Assembly (NCBI GenBank): GCA_038380435.1
Contig: JAWZYU010000005.1
Coordinates: forward strand, 39,330,001 to 39,394,000
Length of the DNA stretch: 64,000 nucleotides
From: Ryuthela nishihirai
Lineage: Eukaryota; Arthropoda; Arachnida; Araneae; Heptathelidae
Reading direction: 5' to 3'
Shown: piece after piece, positions 9,043-21,039 of the stretch
Layout of the letters: each line of letters starts with the position of its first letter
Numbering within the stretch: the stretch's first letter is position 1
Program-made: the position numbers and the translations under genes
The notes under the pieces: generated by a model
Told to the model about the DNA's origin: nothing
Database searches by the model: none
Seen by the model: the letters and a program-made list of their open reading frames with translations, nothing else

Positions 9043-9120
9043 ATGGACCCTATGAGAGTTGCATATCTGGTCCTCCTTTATCTGTGGCATAGCGTAACTG
9101 GTGATGAGACTCCATATTGA
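9043..9120 (+). CDS. Possible signal-peptide mini-exon
   Basis: An ATG in a good context (TTACCATGG) opens a 25-codon frame, MDPMRVAYLVLLYLWHSVTG and a few more residues. Its hydrophobic core resembles a secretory signal peptide. CTG|GTGATGAG at 9,101 could be a splice donor. CATATATAGG sits about 30 bp upstream of the ATG, which is too close to act as the TATA box for this start. The segment is slightly GC-richer than its surroundings. It may equally be a fragment of a dispersed repeat. No downstream exon was found. Confidence 0.15.
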   Translation: MDPMRVAYLVLLYLWHSVTGDETPY

Positions 9121-9460
9121 ACCAATGGGCTATCAGTTGACCTTCATCTTTCTATCATGTGTCTATATTCCTTTACAATTTTGGGAATTAAAAGTTTCAT
9201 TCTATTTTTCAACTGTTACTCTTAGGCACAGTGCTTATATATATATATCTTCTCACTCACATGAGGCAGAGCTAATGAGTTTCCAGGTTGTTCCTTACTT
9301 TATGGAAAACAGTATATTTCCTCGTTTAGCTAGAGGCTTTATCTAAACTAGAGCATGAAATTATTACTATGGAATACTGAAAAGCAGAAATCACCATTAA
9401 AATTTTATCGACCATTTTTTTTAAAAACTTAGTTGTTTTTTCGTATATTTAAAAGAAATA

Positions 9461-9656
9461 AATACCCCCTCAAGCAGCTGCTTGCCACAGAGGTCTGACA
9501 GGAGCCTGTCAATTTAATATGTCATAGTAGAAGGTCTGTGAGGATGGCGGGACCTGAGCAAAAGAACAGCACACACATCCATGCCTTACCCTGGGTTCGA
9601 ACCCAGGTCCCGTAGGTCAGTAGCCAAGCGTGCTAACCACTCGTCTACGGGACGGC
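9461..9656 (-). mobile_element. SINE-B copy 1
   Basis: tRNA-derived SINE on the minus strand. The head reads CGAGTGGTTAGCACGCTTGG (A-box region) and CCTGGGTTCGAACCCAGG (B-box region). The body ends at CAAGCAGCTGCTTGAGGGGG followed by TATTTATTTC on that strand. The A-box region is like the start of tRNA-Ser or tRNA-Leu genes. A second copy lies 55 bp away in the same orientation and a third at 49.9 kb. Confidence 0.85.
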
Positions 9657-9711
9657 ATATATTTTTTAACCTAGCAATTAATATATCGAAATTATTTTAA
9701 AATAAAAAATA

Positions 9712-9894
9712 AATACCCCCTCAAGCAGCTGCTTGCCACAGAGGTCTGACAAGAGCCTGTCAGTTTATATGCCACAATAGAAGATCTGAGAGGATGGCAG
9801 GACCTCAGCAGAAAAACGACACATACATCCATGCCTTACCCGGGGCTCGAACCCAGGTCCCGTAGATCAATAGCCAAGCGCGCTAACCACTCGG
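9712..9894 (-). mobile_element. SINE-B copy 2, head truncated
   Basis: Same family and orientation as copy 1, with the AAATACCCCC end and B box (GGCTCGAACCC on plus) intact. The tRNA head stops at CCACTCGG, so the first ~15 bases of the tRNA portion are missing. Confidence 0.8.
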
Positions 9895-10186
9895 AAGAGA
9901 TGTTGAAATCTTTTTAAAATTTCCTATATTACTTTTACAGTAGCTGCCACTCCTCTAGCTATGCATCATTAGGTTTCAGAGATTTATGCACTGGAATTAT
10001 TCTTTGTAAACTACTTTGGCATGGCAGCTGAATTTGCTGTGACTCACCAATGAACTGGTGCCAGCAAATCATTTTCTGTATGGGAGAGACATCATGTGAG
10101 CCTGATTCAATGTGACTCAGTTGTCTACATTTCTTTTAGCCATTTGAAAGCCAGTCCGTATCTTTGCCGGCCGTCATGCAAAATAA
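9895..10186. other. Unassigned segment, moderately GC-rich
   Basis: No recognised repeat and no long frame. GGCCGGCC-type inverted motifs near 10,168-10,195 precede the possible exon. Confidence 0.3.
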
Positions 10187-10420
10187 CAGTCCGGCCGACT
10201 GCCGCCTCGACTCTCTCCTGCTTGTTTCCTTCCCCCCCCAGATCATAAGCAGCCGCTAATTGAACAAACCGTAACGCCACTCCTTGTGTTCGATCTTCAG
10301 GCAGAAATCTTCCCGTCTACCCTTCCCATCCTTTTCGATATACAGAGAGCACCGAGAATAGCAATGTCACCTCTATGTCTTCCAAACTGTTCTGATGTGT
10401 TCAATAGATTTCTGTTTTAA
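10187..10420 (+). other. Open frame behind an acceptor-like tract, possible exon
   Basis: A GC-richer island in AT-rich DNA. One frame stays open for 77 codons from 10,187 to a TAA at 10,418-10,420 without an ATG near its start. A strong polypyrimidine tract ending in CCCCCCCCAG (about 10,234-10,244) would place a splice acceptor inside it, followed by residues HKQPLIEQTVTPLLVFDLQ. No domain is recognised, and no donor or partner exon was identified, so this is only a candidate. Confidence 0.2.
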
Positions 10421-11194
10421 AACCTTTGCTTGCTATGGTAGATCTCAGTGCTTATTTCAAAATTATCTTCATATTTAAATTATTATTTGGCGAAATCAAA
10501 TAAGTGATTATCCCTTTGTTATGACTTTTAAAACGGAAAATAGGTTTATTAGAAGTTCAGATTCATAAATTATTTTTAGTCATTCTCATATGTCAGATTC
10601 TGAAACTATACTAGATAAATCTCAAAAATATATCCAAAGATTTTGGTAATTTAGTCAGTTACTGGTATATTCATGAACTACAATTTCAACGAGATAGTAC
10701 GATTAAAATTATTTACCTTATTTATAATTTATTTGAAAATGTTATAATCATATGTACACCATTTTTTTTAAATCAGTCATTTGTGATTAAATTTGAAAAA
10801 TTATTTAAATATCTTATTCACAAAGAGTAAAAACATTCGTTTCGAATTCCATAATAAAAAATGCCTTGTAAAAAAAGAATCGTAATTATCATTATTTTTC
10901 ATATTACCCTAAGCAACTGGAAATGTACCAGGAAATCGTTTATGAAGGACTTAGAGATTAATATCGAGATGGGGATGGGAATAAAATTATAATATAAACC
11001 TACCTAAAATAAATAAATAATATTAATGCTATATATAATGACTTGCAATGGAATAATAATAATAATAAACTTCTTAAAACTAATTAATACACATGAGGTA
11101 GGGGGCAAGTGTGTAATCCTCCCCTTTCAGAAGGGTAACAGAGGCAAAATTAAGGGTATAAGAGATAAAAAAAATAATGATAATTTTTTTTACT
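10421..11194. other. Unassigned AT-rich spacer
   Basis: No gene or recognised repeat. A short 60-codon frame at 11,026-11,208 is low-complexity. Confidence 0.4.
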
Positions 11195-11250
11195 TTATGC
11201 ATTTTTAAAGATCTCTAAAACGGAGGGAGAAATTTCTTACTGCAATGGAA
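11195..11250 (+). repeat. Repeat D fragment
   Basis: TATGCATTTTTAAAGATCTC followed by TAAAACGGAGGGAGAAA and CTGCAATGGAAA matches the core of the repeat at 13.3-13.6 kb. Confidence 0.55.
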
Positions 11251-11339
11251 ATCGTAGATCGTATAATCATTCATATCCGATGCATCGGGCAATAATTTTA
11301 CCCCTAACCATCTTCATCATAAAGATTTGTCACGAGTAA

Positions 11340-12071
11340 GAAAAAAATATATAAGTAAACAACCCTTAGGTGGGCCCCTAAGGGCAAACATAAGAAAAGC
11401 TACAAATATGAGTAAAATTGTATAAGAAACCTAAAACAGGTAGGTCTCCTCAGAGAACGCTACCGTTTTAGGCCTCTTGTACTTGTTCAAAATAGTATGA
11501 TCGTAAAGAATCAGAGAAGAAATAATCTCATTGGGATTATTGCTTACAGCCTCAAAAAAACTTTTTGAGGTGCGTTTTATATGTGTATATATATATATGG
11601 TCGATGCCCAGGTCTTTACGGAGTTGTCTGTTAGTGACAAACCAGGAGACATCGACCGCAGTTCTCAAAATCTTGTTCTGTACGAATATTGGTGGGTGTA
11701 GTATTCGCCCATATGGGTGAAGCATAGAGAATTAACTGGTCTGATGATCATATCACAGAGTAAAAGCTTATGATCATCATTAAAATGGAATTTCTCCTAA
11801 GGAGTGGGCCTATCTGGTCCCTCAATGAATTGACTTTGGAGATTATATTATTTATGTGATAGTCCCTCTTTAACCTCTTATGTATAACAACCCCAAGATA
11901 TTTGACTGAATCACTCCAATCAATGGGAATATCTTGTAAATGGTGGCAAGTGGGATTCATAATACGCTTTCCAGTAAAAAAGATGGCAGAACTCTTGTCA
12001 GAGTTAATCTTTATCTTCCATTTTTCGTACCACGTGCCCAGCTCGGTCAAGCTATGCTGCAGCCACTTCAC
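11340..12071 (-). pseudogene. Jockey-like LINE remnant, RT thumb to 3' end
   Basis: Minus-strand C-terminal part of a Jockey-type reverse transcriptase. The 107-codon frame at 11,748-12,071 holds LGTWYEKWKIKINSDKS, IFFTGKRI and DSVKYLGVVIHKRL. These are the usual post-catalytic blocks, where the family has W..KW.I.IN..K and VKYLGV.L...L. The 73-codon frame at 11,431-11,652 continues with a block of the form SNNPNEIISSLILYDHTI, typical of the extreme C-terminus. A frame break and stops separate the two. The catalytic FADD region is upstream of the break and absent. The 3' end lies near 11,340-11,360. Confidence 0.8.
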
Positions 12072-13305
12072 ATCGTTTTCGAATTGTAAATTAATTTTTA
12101 AACTAAGTTTTCATTTTCTCAATAACAAAAAGGGTGATTATTGTAATTATCAATTCGTCGAATCTTCAATCTATCATGTTAAGTCTTTCGCAATATTTAA
12201 AAATGCAGCAGGAAACCGTGAAATAATTTTAAAACGAGTGAAATGTTTATAAAAATATGTGCACTGAAATTGAAATAGTTATTAGGCTAGAGATCAATAA
12301 ATCTGTTGTCGTTTTGTCTCTTTTTATTCATGTATATATATAATGCTGATTGATATAAATAAAAATGTACATAATTTATTTTTGGGAAACAGAAATATTT
12401 TTATGGCAAGGCTGAATTTTTTTTTCTAAACTCGAAAGCTATAGAATAATGTTTTTTGATATATTGATTAAAGAAATGAAGTGTCGGTGTTAACCTTTCC
12501 GAAATATATCACAACTTTCAGCCAGTTTCATAAAAACCAGCACCATAGTACCGCATTTCTCGGAAAAGCTTTTGAGTAGAATATAATGAAACACTGTTCA
12601 TTTGTTGTGGTACTGTACTATAAATCAAGTGTCAAACATTATTTGGTTTGCGAATGTATAAATTGTACTAAAGAGAATGCGAATAACTTAATGTTAAGTA
12701 AAGTGACGTTAATCTTCCATGTATAAATATTTTCCAAAGAAGTCACCATACTCTTGTTTAAGAGAAAATCTGCTTTTTTTAAATGAAAAACTGGAAAATG
12801 TTCTTAGTGACTGAAATGCGAAGGCAAATATTTTCCCTGCAATTCTGTAAAGATTCACACGCATCAGAATAAAATGCTCTGATGTATCGTTAAACGATAT
12901 CTAAATTCGCAGACTATCTGCTAGTTTGAAAACGCAAATGTAATCTTACTCTCATTAAAAAACTACCTTACAATAACATGATAATAGGTGTCTGTTTTCT
13001 TTTTTCGTTACTAGAAGATTGTCCATAAAATAAAAATATTTTTAACTCTCAAAAGTTTTTACTACGTTAAGGAGATTAAAATTATTGTCTTACTTTAATA
13101 ACGAAAAAAAATCACAGAAATCTTAAAAAGCACTAAGTTAATAAGTGTACTTAGGATGTATAAAAAAAGTTTAACAGAGCAACTGAAAAATTACTCTGAT
13201 TCAGGTGGGAGCAAACTACAATAATGTGTTCGACATTTGGCCATGTCTTCCCCCTTTGAGAATGAGTATGTGCAATGGATGCAAAAAAAATATTAAACTT
13301 ATTTA
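12072..13305. other. Unassigned AT-rich spacer
   Basis: About 1.2 kb with no supported gene or repeat. The frame at 11,902-12,252 is antisense to the LINE remnant and its flank. Confidence 0.4.
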
Positions 13306-13680
13306 CATTTCAATGCATTTTTCAAGAAATTTTTAAAGACTTGTAAAACAAGGGGAAAATCTTGTACTGCATTAGAAAACCACCCTCCTGCTCACTCTTT
13401 ACGTTTGTCTGACTCGATTGCATTTCCTGCTCCCCCCCCCCTTTTTTTTTCTAGATCAGAGCCCGTATGTGCATATTTCACACATTTTTCAAGAAATTTT
13501 AAAGACCTCTAAAGCGGAGGGGGAAACGTTATACTTCAATGTAAAGCCAGTCTCTTGCCTCCCAACCCCCCCCTTTTTTTTTTTACCTTTTTCGGCTCCG
13601 TTGAGTGACTTGCACTCGCTCCCCATTTTTTTCCCATCCTCTTTATATTTTTTTAGATCCTGGCCTGAATGATACTGATA
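13306..13680 (+). repeat. Repeat D, two tandem copies
   Basis: Two diverged direct copies of a ~170-bp unit. Each has CATTTTTCAAGAAATTTT, then a block like AAAGACCTCTAAAGCGGAGG, then a run of C followed by a run of T and TTTCTAGATC. The homopolymer block (C10 then T9) marks the end of each unit. Related pieces occur at 1-85, 11,195 and, reversed, 57,298-57,425. Nature unknown; no coding or terminal repeats were seen. Confidence 0.65.
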
Positions 13681-14571
13681 TGATATCTCGTGATTATATG
13701 TGTACACTGCACAATTAAATTAAGAAAACGATAAAAAAAGGTGTTTCTATTTCATTAAAAAATGTTTTCCTAATTTTTTTTCCAAAATATGTTTTTAAGG
13801 AGGAGGAAGAGGCTCAAAAAATAAGTATCGCGAGAAGGCCCAGTCACCTTGTTGCGTCACTGTTAGGAACCCTGTCACTGAGTTAGGATACCATTATAAC
13901 GGAATAAGAAATACTATCAAGGATTTAGAAACCATTGCGCGGAATATGCATTAAAAAGATTTGGTCAGAATGTATCATTTGTTTAGTCCAAAACATTTTA
14001 CGGATATTTAGTTCATGGTGCAGTCTTTCATCTCGAACAGATGTATTTAATTTTAACAATAAACAACGTAGGTAAAGCAAAATAAAATAACACGGAATTT
14101 GGTAACCTTGCCTCAGTTCCATTCGACTGCCAAACATTGTTTTAGTTGTGATTGATGCAGTGGTCAAACAAACTCTCAAGTTTGATGAGCATAGTCAGTA
14201 TGCTTTGTATACACTTGAAAGTATGCTTTGTATATTTTGAACAATATATTGTTAATGATAGGGCATGTCCTTGTACGGGAAGTCCTGGAAAATCCAGGAG
14301 TAGGATTATTTGCCCGAAGTGTGGCGAATTATTAGAAAACCAAAGTCGGCAATCCAATGAAGCTTTTTGGAAAATTTAATTACCAGAATTAACATCCCAG
14401 AGCAAAAAGAAAGTTCTATAATACGTTGTTTTTAAAAACGCTCCTGACATCTATTGCAGACTACAGTTCGAATGGAATTAGGGAAAAATAAAACAAGATT
14501 AGAAATAGTTCGCTTTAACCAATAATATGAAAAGATGACACTATGTAGCACACAAAACCTATAATATAGAT
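13681..14571. other. Unassigned spacer
   Basis: No gene supported. Short overlapping frames on both strands around 14,142-14,379 show no domain. Confidence 0.4.
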
Positions 14572-14767
14572 CAGCGGTTCTCAATCTTTTATGCTTCACG
14601 TACCCCCTGAAAATATGTATGCAACTGGCGTACCCCCTATATAGATAGATAAATCTATAGTTATAGTGTAACAATTGGAATAAAACTTGGTTACTAGATC
14701 TAGCGACTTTTGAGCTCTCACGACGTACCCCAAAATTTTTTACCCCTACCCCACGTTGAGAACCCCT
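14572..14767 (+). mobile_element. Single hAT-type MITE copy
   Basis: 196-bp element with the left terminus CAGCGGTTCTCAATC and the right terminus CCACGTTGAGAACCCCT. This is the same two-ended organisation as the copies at 32,490 and 33,582. No transposase sequence is present. Flanking 8-bp sequences do not match, unlike the 32-33 kb copies. It sits 9 bp before the tandem array made from its own left end. Confidence 0.8.
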
Positions 14768-14776
14768 TCTCCAGTG

Positions 14777-17700
14777 CAGCGGTTCTCAACCTTTTATGCG
14801 TCACTTATGTGTATGTAACTTGCGTACCCCTTGTATAGATAGATAAAACTATAGTTATAGTATAACAATGGGAATAAAATAAAACATATATATCAGTGGT
14901 TCTCAACCTTTTATGCTTCACGTATCCCCTGGAAATGTGTATGTAACTGGCGTACCCCTTGTATAGATAGATAAAACTATAGTTATAGTATAACAATGGG
15001 AATAAAATAAAACATATATATCAGTGGTTCTCAACCTTTTATGCTTCACGTATCCCCTGGAAATGTGTATGTAACTGGCGTACCCCTTGTATAGATAGAT
15101 AAAACTATAGTTATAGTATAACAATGGGAATAAAATAAAACATATATATCAGTGGTTCTCAACCTTTTATGCTTCACGTATCCCCTGGAAATGTGTATGT
15201 AACTGGCGTACCCCTTGTATAGATAGATAAAACTATAGTTATAGTATAACAATGGGAATAAAATAAAACATATATATCAGTGGTTCTCAACCTTTTATGC
15301 TTCACGTATCCCCTGGAAATGTGTATGTAACTGGCGTACCCCTTGTATAGATAGATAAAACTATAGTTATAGTATAACAATGGGAATAAAATAAAACATA
15401 TATATCAGTGGTTCTCAACCTTTTATGCTTCACGTATCCCCTGGAAATGTGTATGTAACTGGCGTACCCCTTGTATAGATAGATAAAACTATAGTTATAG
15501 TATAACAATGGGAATAAAATAAAACATATATATCAGTGGTTCTCAACCTTTTATGCTTCACGTATCCCCTGGAAATGTGTATGTAACTTGCGTACCCCTT
15601 GTATAGATAGATAAAACTACAGTTATAGTATAACAATGGGAATAAAATAAAACATATATATCAGTGGTTCTCAACCTTTTATTCTTCACGTATCCCCTGG
15701 AAATCTGTATGTAACTGGCGTACCCCTTGTATAGATAGATAAAACTATAGTTATAGTATAAAAATGGGAATAAAATAAAACATATATATCAGTGGTTCTC
15801 AACCTTGTATGCTTCGCGTACCCCCTGGAAATGTGTATGTAACTGGCGTACCCCTCGTACAGGTAGATAAAACTATAGTTATAGTATAAAAATGGGAATA
15901 AAATAAAACATATATATCAGTGGTTCTCAACCTTGTATGCTTCGCGTACCCCCTGGAAATGTGTATGTAACTGGCGTACCCCTCGTACAGGTAGATAAAA
16001 CTATAGTTATAGTATAACAATGGGAATAAAATAAAACATATATATTAGTGGTTCTCAACCTTTTATGCTTCGCGTACCCCCTGGAAATGTGTATGTAACT
16101 GGCGTACCCCTTGTATAGATAGATAAAACTATAGTTATAGTATAACAATGGGAATAAAATAAAACATATATATCAGTGGTTCTCAACCTTTTATGCTTCA
16201 CGTATCCCCTGGAAATGTGTATGTAACTTGCGTACCTCTTGTATAGATAGACAAAACTATAGTTATAGTATAACAATGGGAATAAAATAAAACATATATA
16301 TCAGTGGTTCTCAACCTTTTATGCTTTACGTACCCCCTGCAAATGTGTATGTAACAGGCATACCCCTCGTATAGATAGATAAAACTATAGTTATAGTATA
16401 AAAATGGGAATAAAATAAAACATATATATCAGTGGTTCTCAACCTTGTATGCTTCGCGTACCCCCTGGAAATGTGTATGTAACTGGCGTACCCCTCGTAC
16501 AGGTAGATAAAACTATAGTTATAGTATAAAAATGGGAATAAAATAAAACATATATATCAGTGGTTCTCAACCTTGTATGCTTCGCGTACCCCCTGGAAAT
16601 GTGTATGTAACTGGCGTACCCCTCGTACAGGTAGATAAAACTATAGTTATAGTATAACAATGGGAATAAAATAAAACATATATATCAGTGGTTCTCAACC
16701 TTTTATGCTTCGCGTACCCCCTGGAAATGTGTATGTAACTGGCGAACCCCTTGTATAGATAGATAAAACTATAGTTATAGTATAACAATGGGAATAAAAT
16801 AAAACATATATATCAGTGGTTTTCAACCTTTTATGCTTCGCGTACCCCCTGGAAATGTGTATGTTACTGGCGTACCCCTTGTATAGATAGATAAAACTAT
16901 AGTTATAGTATAACAATGGGAATAAAATAAAACATATATATCAGTGGTTCTCAACCTTTTATGCTTCGCGTACCCCCTGGAAATATGTATGTAACTGGCG
17001 TACCCCTTGTATAGATAGATAAAACTATAGTTATAGTATAACAGTGGGAATAAAATAAAACATATATATCAGTGGTTCTCAACCTTTTATACTTCACGTA
17101 CCCCCTGGAAATGTGTATGTAACTGGCGAACCCCTTGTATAGATAGATAAAACTATAGTTATAGTATAACAATGGGAATAAAATAAAACATATATATATC
17201 AGTGGTTCTCAACCTTTTATGCTTCACGCATCCCCTGGAAATGTGTATGTAACTGGCGTACCCCTTGTATAGATAGATAAAACTATAGTTATAGTATAAC
17301 AATGGGAATAAAATAAAACATATATATCAGTGTTTTTCAACCTTTTATGCTTCACGTACCCCCTGGAAATGTGTATGTAACTGGCGTACCCCTTGTATAG
17401 ATAGATAAAACTATAGTTATAGTATAACAATGGGAATAAAATAAAACATATATATCAGTGTTTTTCAACCTTTTATGCTTCACGTACCCCCTGGAAATGT
17501 GTATGTAACTGGCGTACCCCTTGTATAGATAGATAAAACTATAGTTATAGTATAACAGTGGGAATAAAATAAAACATATATATCAGTGGTTCTCAACCTT
17601 TTATACTTCACGTACCCCCTGGAAATGTGTATGTAACTGGCGAACCCCTTGTATAGATAGATAAAACTATAGTTATAGTATAACAATGGGAATAAAATAA

Positions 17701-18437
17701 AACATATATATATCAGTGGTTCTCAACCTTTTATTCTTCACGTATCCCCTGGAAATCTGTATGTAACTGGCGTACACCTTGTATAGATAGATAAAACTAC
17801 AGTTATAGTATAACAATGGGAATAAAATAAAACATATATATCAGTGGTTCTCAACCTTTTATGCTTCACGTATCCCTTGGAAATGTTTATGTAACTTGCG
17901 TACCCCTTGTATAGATAGACAAAACCATAGTTATAGTATAACAATGGGAATAAAATAAAACATATATATATCAGTGGTTCTCAACCTTTTATGCTTCACG
18001 CATCCCCTGGAAATGTGTATGTAACTGGCGTACCCCTTGTATAGATAGATAAAACTATAGTTATAGTATAACAATGGGAATAAAATAAAACATATATATC
18101 AGTGTTTTTCAACCTTTTATGCTTCACGTACCCCCTGGAAATGTGTATGTAACTATCGTACCCCTTGTATAGATAGATAAAACTATAGTTATAGTATAAC
18201 AATGGGAATAAAATAAAACATATATATCAGTGTTTTTCAACCTTTTATGCTTCACGTACCCCCTGGAAATGTGTATGTAACTGGCGTACCCCTTGTATAG
18301 ATAGATAAAACTATAGTTATAGTATAACAAGGGGAATAAAATAAAACATATGTATATATAACATATATCTAGCGACTTTTGAGCTCTGATGGCCTACCCC
18401 AAAAAATTTTACCGCGTACCCCACATTGAGAACCCTA
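14777..18437 (+). repeat. Tandem array of a hAT-type MITE left end (~128 bp x 28)
   Basis: Twenty-eight units start at 14,777, 14,894, 15,022, 15,150 and then every 128 bp, with three 130-bp units (17,070, 17,584 and 17,842) from an extra TA. Each begins CAGTGGTTCTCAACC and ends AAAATAAAACATATATAT. Only the last unit (from 18,228) continues into the right terminus (TCTAGCGACTTTTGAGCTC to TTGAGAACCCTA). So the array has the form left-end repeated n times plus one right end. Variants recur at five-unit spacing (15,790/15,918 match 16,430/16,558, 640 bp apart) and six-unit spacing (17,200 and 17,972), showing multi-unit duplication. Unit 1 is 117 bp with a deletion. The many 68-73-codon minus-strand frames are by-products of the repeat. 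Confidence 0.93.
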
Positions 18438-18918
18438 CTTTAAAGTGAACTAATGGCATCTGTCGGACGAATAGAAAATGTGAAATTCAGTTTAATGTTT
18501 TTTTGCAAACTTTGCGGCCTTATTGGATTCCTGTCAAAAAGAATTATCTGTAAAAACAAAAAAGTGAATGTCTACCCACGACAAAGTGAAAACATTGGTG
18601 GCTTTTTTTTTTTAAATGAACTAAAAATTCTGTGAGCTGTAATGAATTATGTTTCTATTCTTCCGCCAAAATCGTATTCCACTGTTGTCTGTCTTGAGAC
18701 ACTTTAATAAACTAACAATGGTTATGGATATGGAAGAAGAATTCAAAAATTCTTTGCTCATAAAAATTCATACAAAGCGTGAACACCTCATCCAATTCGC
18801 TTGAGACGTTCTTACGTTCATCACATCAAATCTCGCATTGGTATAGTTGCAATGAAGCTTAGCAGAAATGAGATCAGGACGGGATCAATTTTACGAGCCC
18901 GTGCTCAAAGCTGTTGAA
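18438..18918. other. Spacer with a short repeat E match
   Basis: GAATTATCTGTAAAAAC near 18,541 matches the edge of repeat E at 44.3 kb. No gene is supported; the 60-codon frame at 18,453 has no recognisable domain. Confidence 0.35.
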
Positions 18919-19046
18919 TCCGAGACCGTCCGAGCCTGAACCATTTCGTCAATTATTGAGCCCGAGTCCATCCGAGCCTGAACCATTTCGTCAATTATTG
19001 AGCCCGAGTCCGTCTGAGCCCGGAGTCCATTTCGTCAATTATTTGA
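18919..19046 (+). repeat. 42-bp minisatellite, about three units
   Basis: Units of 42 bp contain GAGCCTGAACCATTTCGTCA then ATTATTGAGCCCGAGTCC. Because 42 is a multiple of three, one frame reads a 14-residue repeat, SEPEPFRQLLSPSP, within an 86-codon frame from 18,914. The third unit is diverged. No evidence of a gene around it. Confidence 0.75.
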
Positions 19047-19894
19047 GCCCGAGACCGATTTGGAGAAAATATTCTCTGACGCATCATAAGACCTATATAG
19101 AGAAATGCATGTCGCTAATCATTTATTTTATTCTTATTAATAATAATCATTTCATAATAAAATTAAAATGCTAATGCTATTTGGAACGAAAAAATGGAAA
19201 TACTAGTAGAAAATGAAAATTCGTAGGCCTCCTGCTAAACGCAAAGAGCTATTTATGTAATAACGCAAGAGAATATGTAAAAAAAAATCGAAACCCACAT
19301 GGTGCTTATTTCAAATTTTTATGTATTTGAAACTTAAATCATTCTGAGCACAAGCTCGCTCGAGCTCGAACTCATCTCAGAGAGCCGAAGTTCAATACAT
19401 ATAGAGTTAGGAATCTGAAAAAAAAAAAAAATTATATATTTGAGCACTTGAATTTCATTTGCTCATTTATAAAAACAAATTTCACGTAAAAATTCAAAAT
19501 TCAACAAAGGAAGGGTATTTAGAAAAATATTGATAATCGGTATTGCATTTCTTACGATATTCAAAAGCATTCAGAGATTATTTTGTACAGTTCTTTTCGC
19601 ATACGTTAGATGTAAAATTTGCGTAAAACCATTTCGAATTAGGTCAAGGCAACGCACTAAATATTTCAGCTAGAAACTTCGAATGGGCATTAGGAAAGAC
19701 TTTTTCAGAGGGGGGAGGAGTGGATCTTTCAAGGGCTGCAAAAGGCTTCCAGGAAGGGGGGGGGTAAACAAATCAATGTTTCAAGAGTGAAATATTTCAG
19801 CCGTTCACTAATGAGCGCAGTTACAAATACAGCAATTATGCCTACATCTTACTCTAACGCAACTACGAATAGCCGAAAACGAAAAAATAGGATC
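19047..19894. other. Unassigned AT-rich spacer
   Basis: No supported feature. Contains poly-A and poly-G runs and CGAGCTCGAACTC-type short inverted motifs near 19,355. Confidence 0.4.
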
Positions 19895-20235
19895 GTCATT
19901 GGTTTTATCTCTGAGTTACACTTTTTTGTCCAAAATGGGCCATTTAGGCCAGGTCACAAGAACCCCGAGGGCTCAAAGACGGTTGAGGGAAGAGAATTCA
20001 CTGGACAGATTGTAGCTCCCGTCAAGACCATCCAGCACACTTTTAAGGTGCACAGGGTCTCCCACAGACGGGGCCACGATTTTACGTTCCCATCCGACGG
20101 ACGGCGACTTTTCCAAGTCCATCGCTGTCCCCTACTGACTGAGAGTTTTGCGGATATAAATCTCAACGTTGGCCCAGGCGGGACTCGACCAAGGATCTAC
20201 AGATTACGAGCCTGGCGCGCTACCGATTGAGTCAT
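19895..20235 (-). mobile_element. Diverged SINE-A
   Basis: Reverse SINE-A retaining most blocks: the 3' terminal block (TCTGAGTTACACTTTTTTG), the central CCATCCGACGGACGGCG, and tRNA-head remnants (ATTACGAGCCTGGCGCGCTA). The 147-codon frame across it is not a gene. Confidence 0.8.
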
Positions 20236-20510
20236 ATAAGCAGCTAGCATGGGAGGAAAAAGAGGGATAAAAGATACTACAAAGTCGCATTAAAGTGTCA
20301 ATCAGCATTTTCTGTTACATAGAAGTATGTCTGCCAGATGGTTTAGTGAAAAGCTCTGACGCCACGTCAAGGCACCATCCATGTCAGAGTGTTTTGCTCT
20401 AACCAGGAGAAAACCCCTCCACACACAGGCAGCTAGTGTGGAAGGAAAAAGAGGGAACAAGAACCACAAAGTTGCATTAAATTGTCAAACAGCATTCCCT
20501 GTTGAGCGCA
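20236..20510 (+). repeat. ~80-bp direct repeat, 187 bp apart
   Basis: CAGCTAGCATGGGAGGAAAA at about 20,240 and CAGCTAGTGTGGAAGGAAAA at about 20,427 start two similar stretches. Both continue AAAGAGGGA, then GCATTAAA and TGTCAA.CAGCATT. Probably a local duplication; nature unknown. Confidence 0.6.
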
Positions 20511-21039
20511 TTTAATGGAATATTTTGCAGCATCTTGTGCAAGATCTAATTAAAAAAAGAAAAAATTAGACCTTGCCCCCATCCCTTCCAGTGGCAGAAT
20601 CCTTCTATGATGCACCTTCCCTGATCTGCAGGCGACTGTCCACTAGGGCTTTCACCACTAGTGGCTGGTGATCAGAAAGTACTGCTAAGTCACCGGAATG
20701 AATGGTTCCGTGTGACCATTTAGCCACTTTGGAATTTTGGTTTAGCCATGAAGAAAAAAATAAATAAAATATACTTACCTATACTTACCCAGAAGAGCTT
20801 GCTGATGAAGAGTGTCTTTACTTACCTATTCCCTCCCCATGCTGAGAAAAGAGCGACTGATAGTCTTAAAAAAATCCACCTTTCGTTGGTTGAATATTTA
20901 ATGTAGTGGTCCTGTATACAGGAAAGCCACATATTCTGCACACGTTTTAAAGTATTTTGAATGGCATTAATGGACGGCAAATATCTTTCCCTAACAACTC
21001 TGCATAAAAGTTATTAGAGGAATATATTTTCTTCCTATT
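20511..21039. other. Unassigned spacer
   Basis: No supported gene or recognised repeat. Confidence 0.4.

Noticed and set aside
9461..9656. Functional tRNA gene on the minus strand
   Set aside because: A and B boxes are good but the sequence continues into a SINE body repeated at 9.7 and 49.9 kb, and acceptor stems do not close.
14805..18330. About twenty minus-strand ORFs of 63-73 codons with nearly identical proteins
   Set aside because: They are the 128-bp repeat read through; 128 is not a multiple of three and the frames shift from unit to unit. No start context or independent evidence.
14777..18437. CRISPR array
   Set aside because: Repeats are contiguous without unique spacers, 128 bp long, and carry transposon termini in a eukaryotic context.
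14564..18445. 8-bp target duplication around the MITE array
   Set aside because: Octamers outside 14,572, 14,777 and 18,437 do not match convincingly (for example CTCCAGTG versus CTTTAAAG), so none is claimed.
19787..20230. 147-codon ORF
   Set aside because: Most of it is reverse SINE-A, including the tRNA head.
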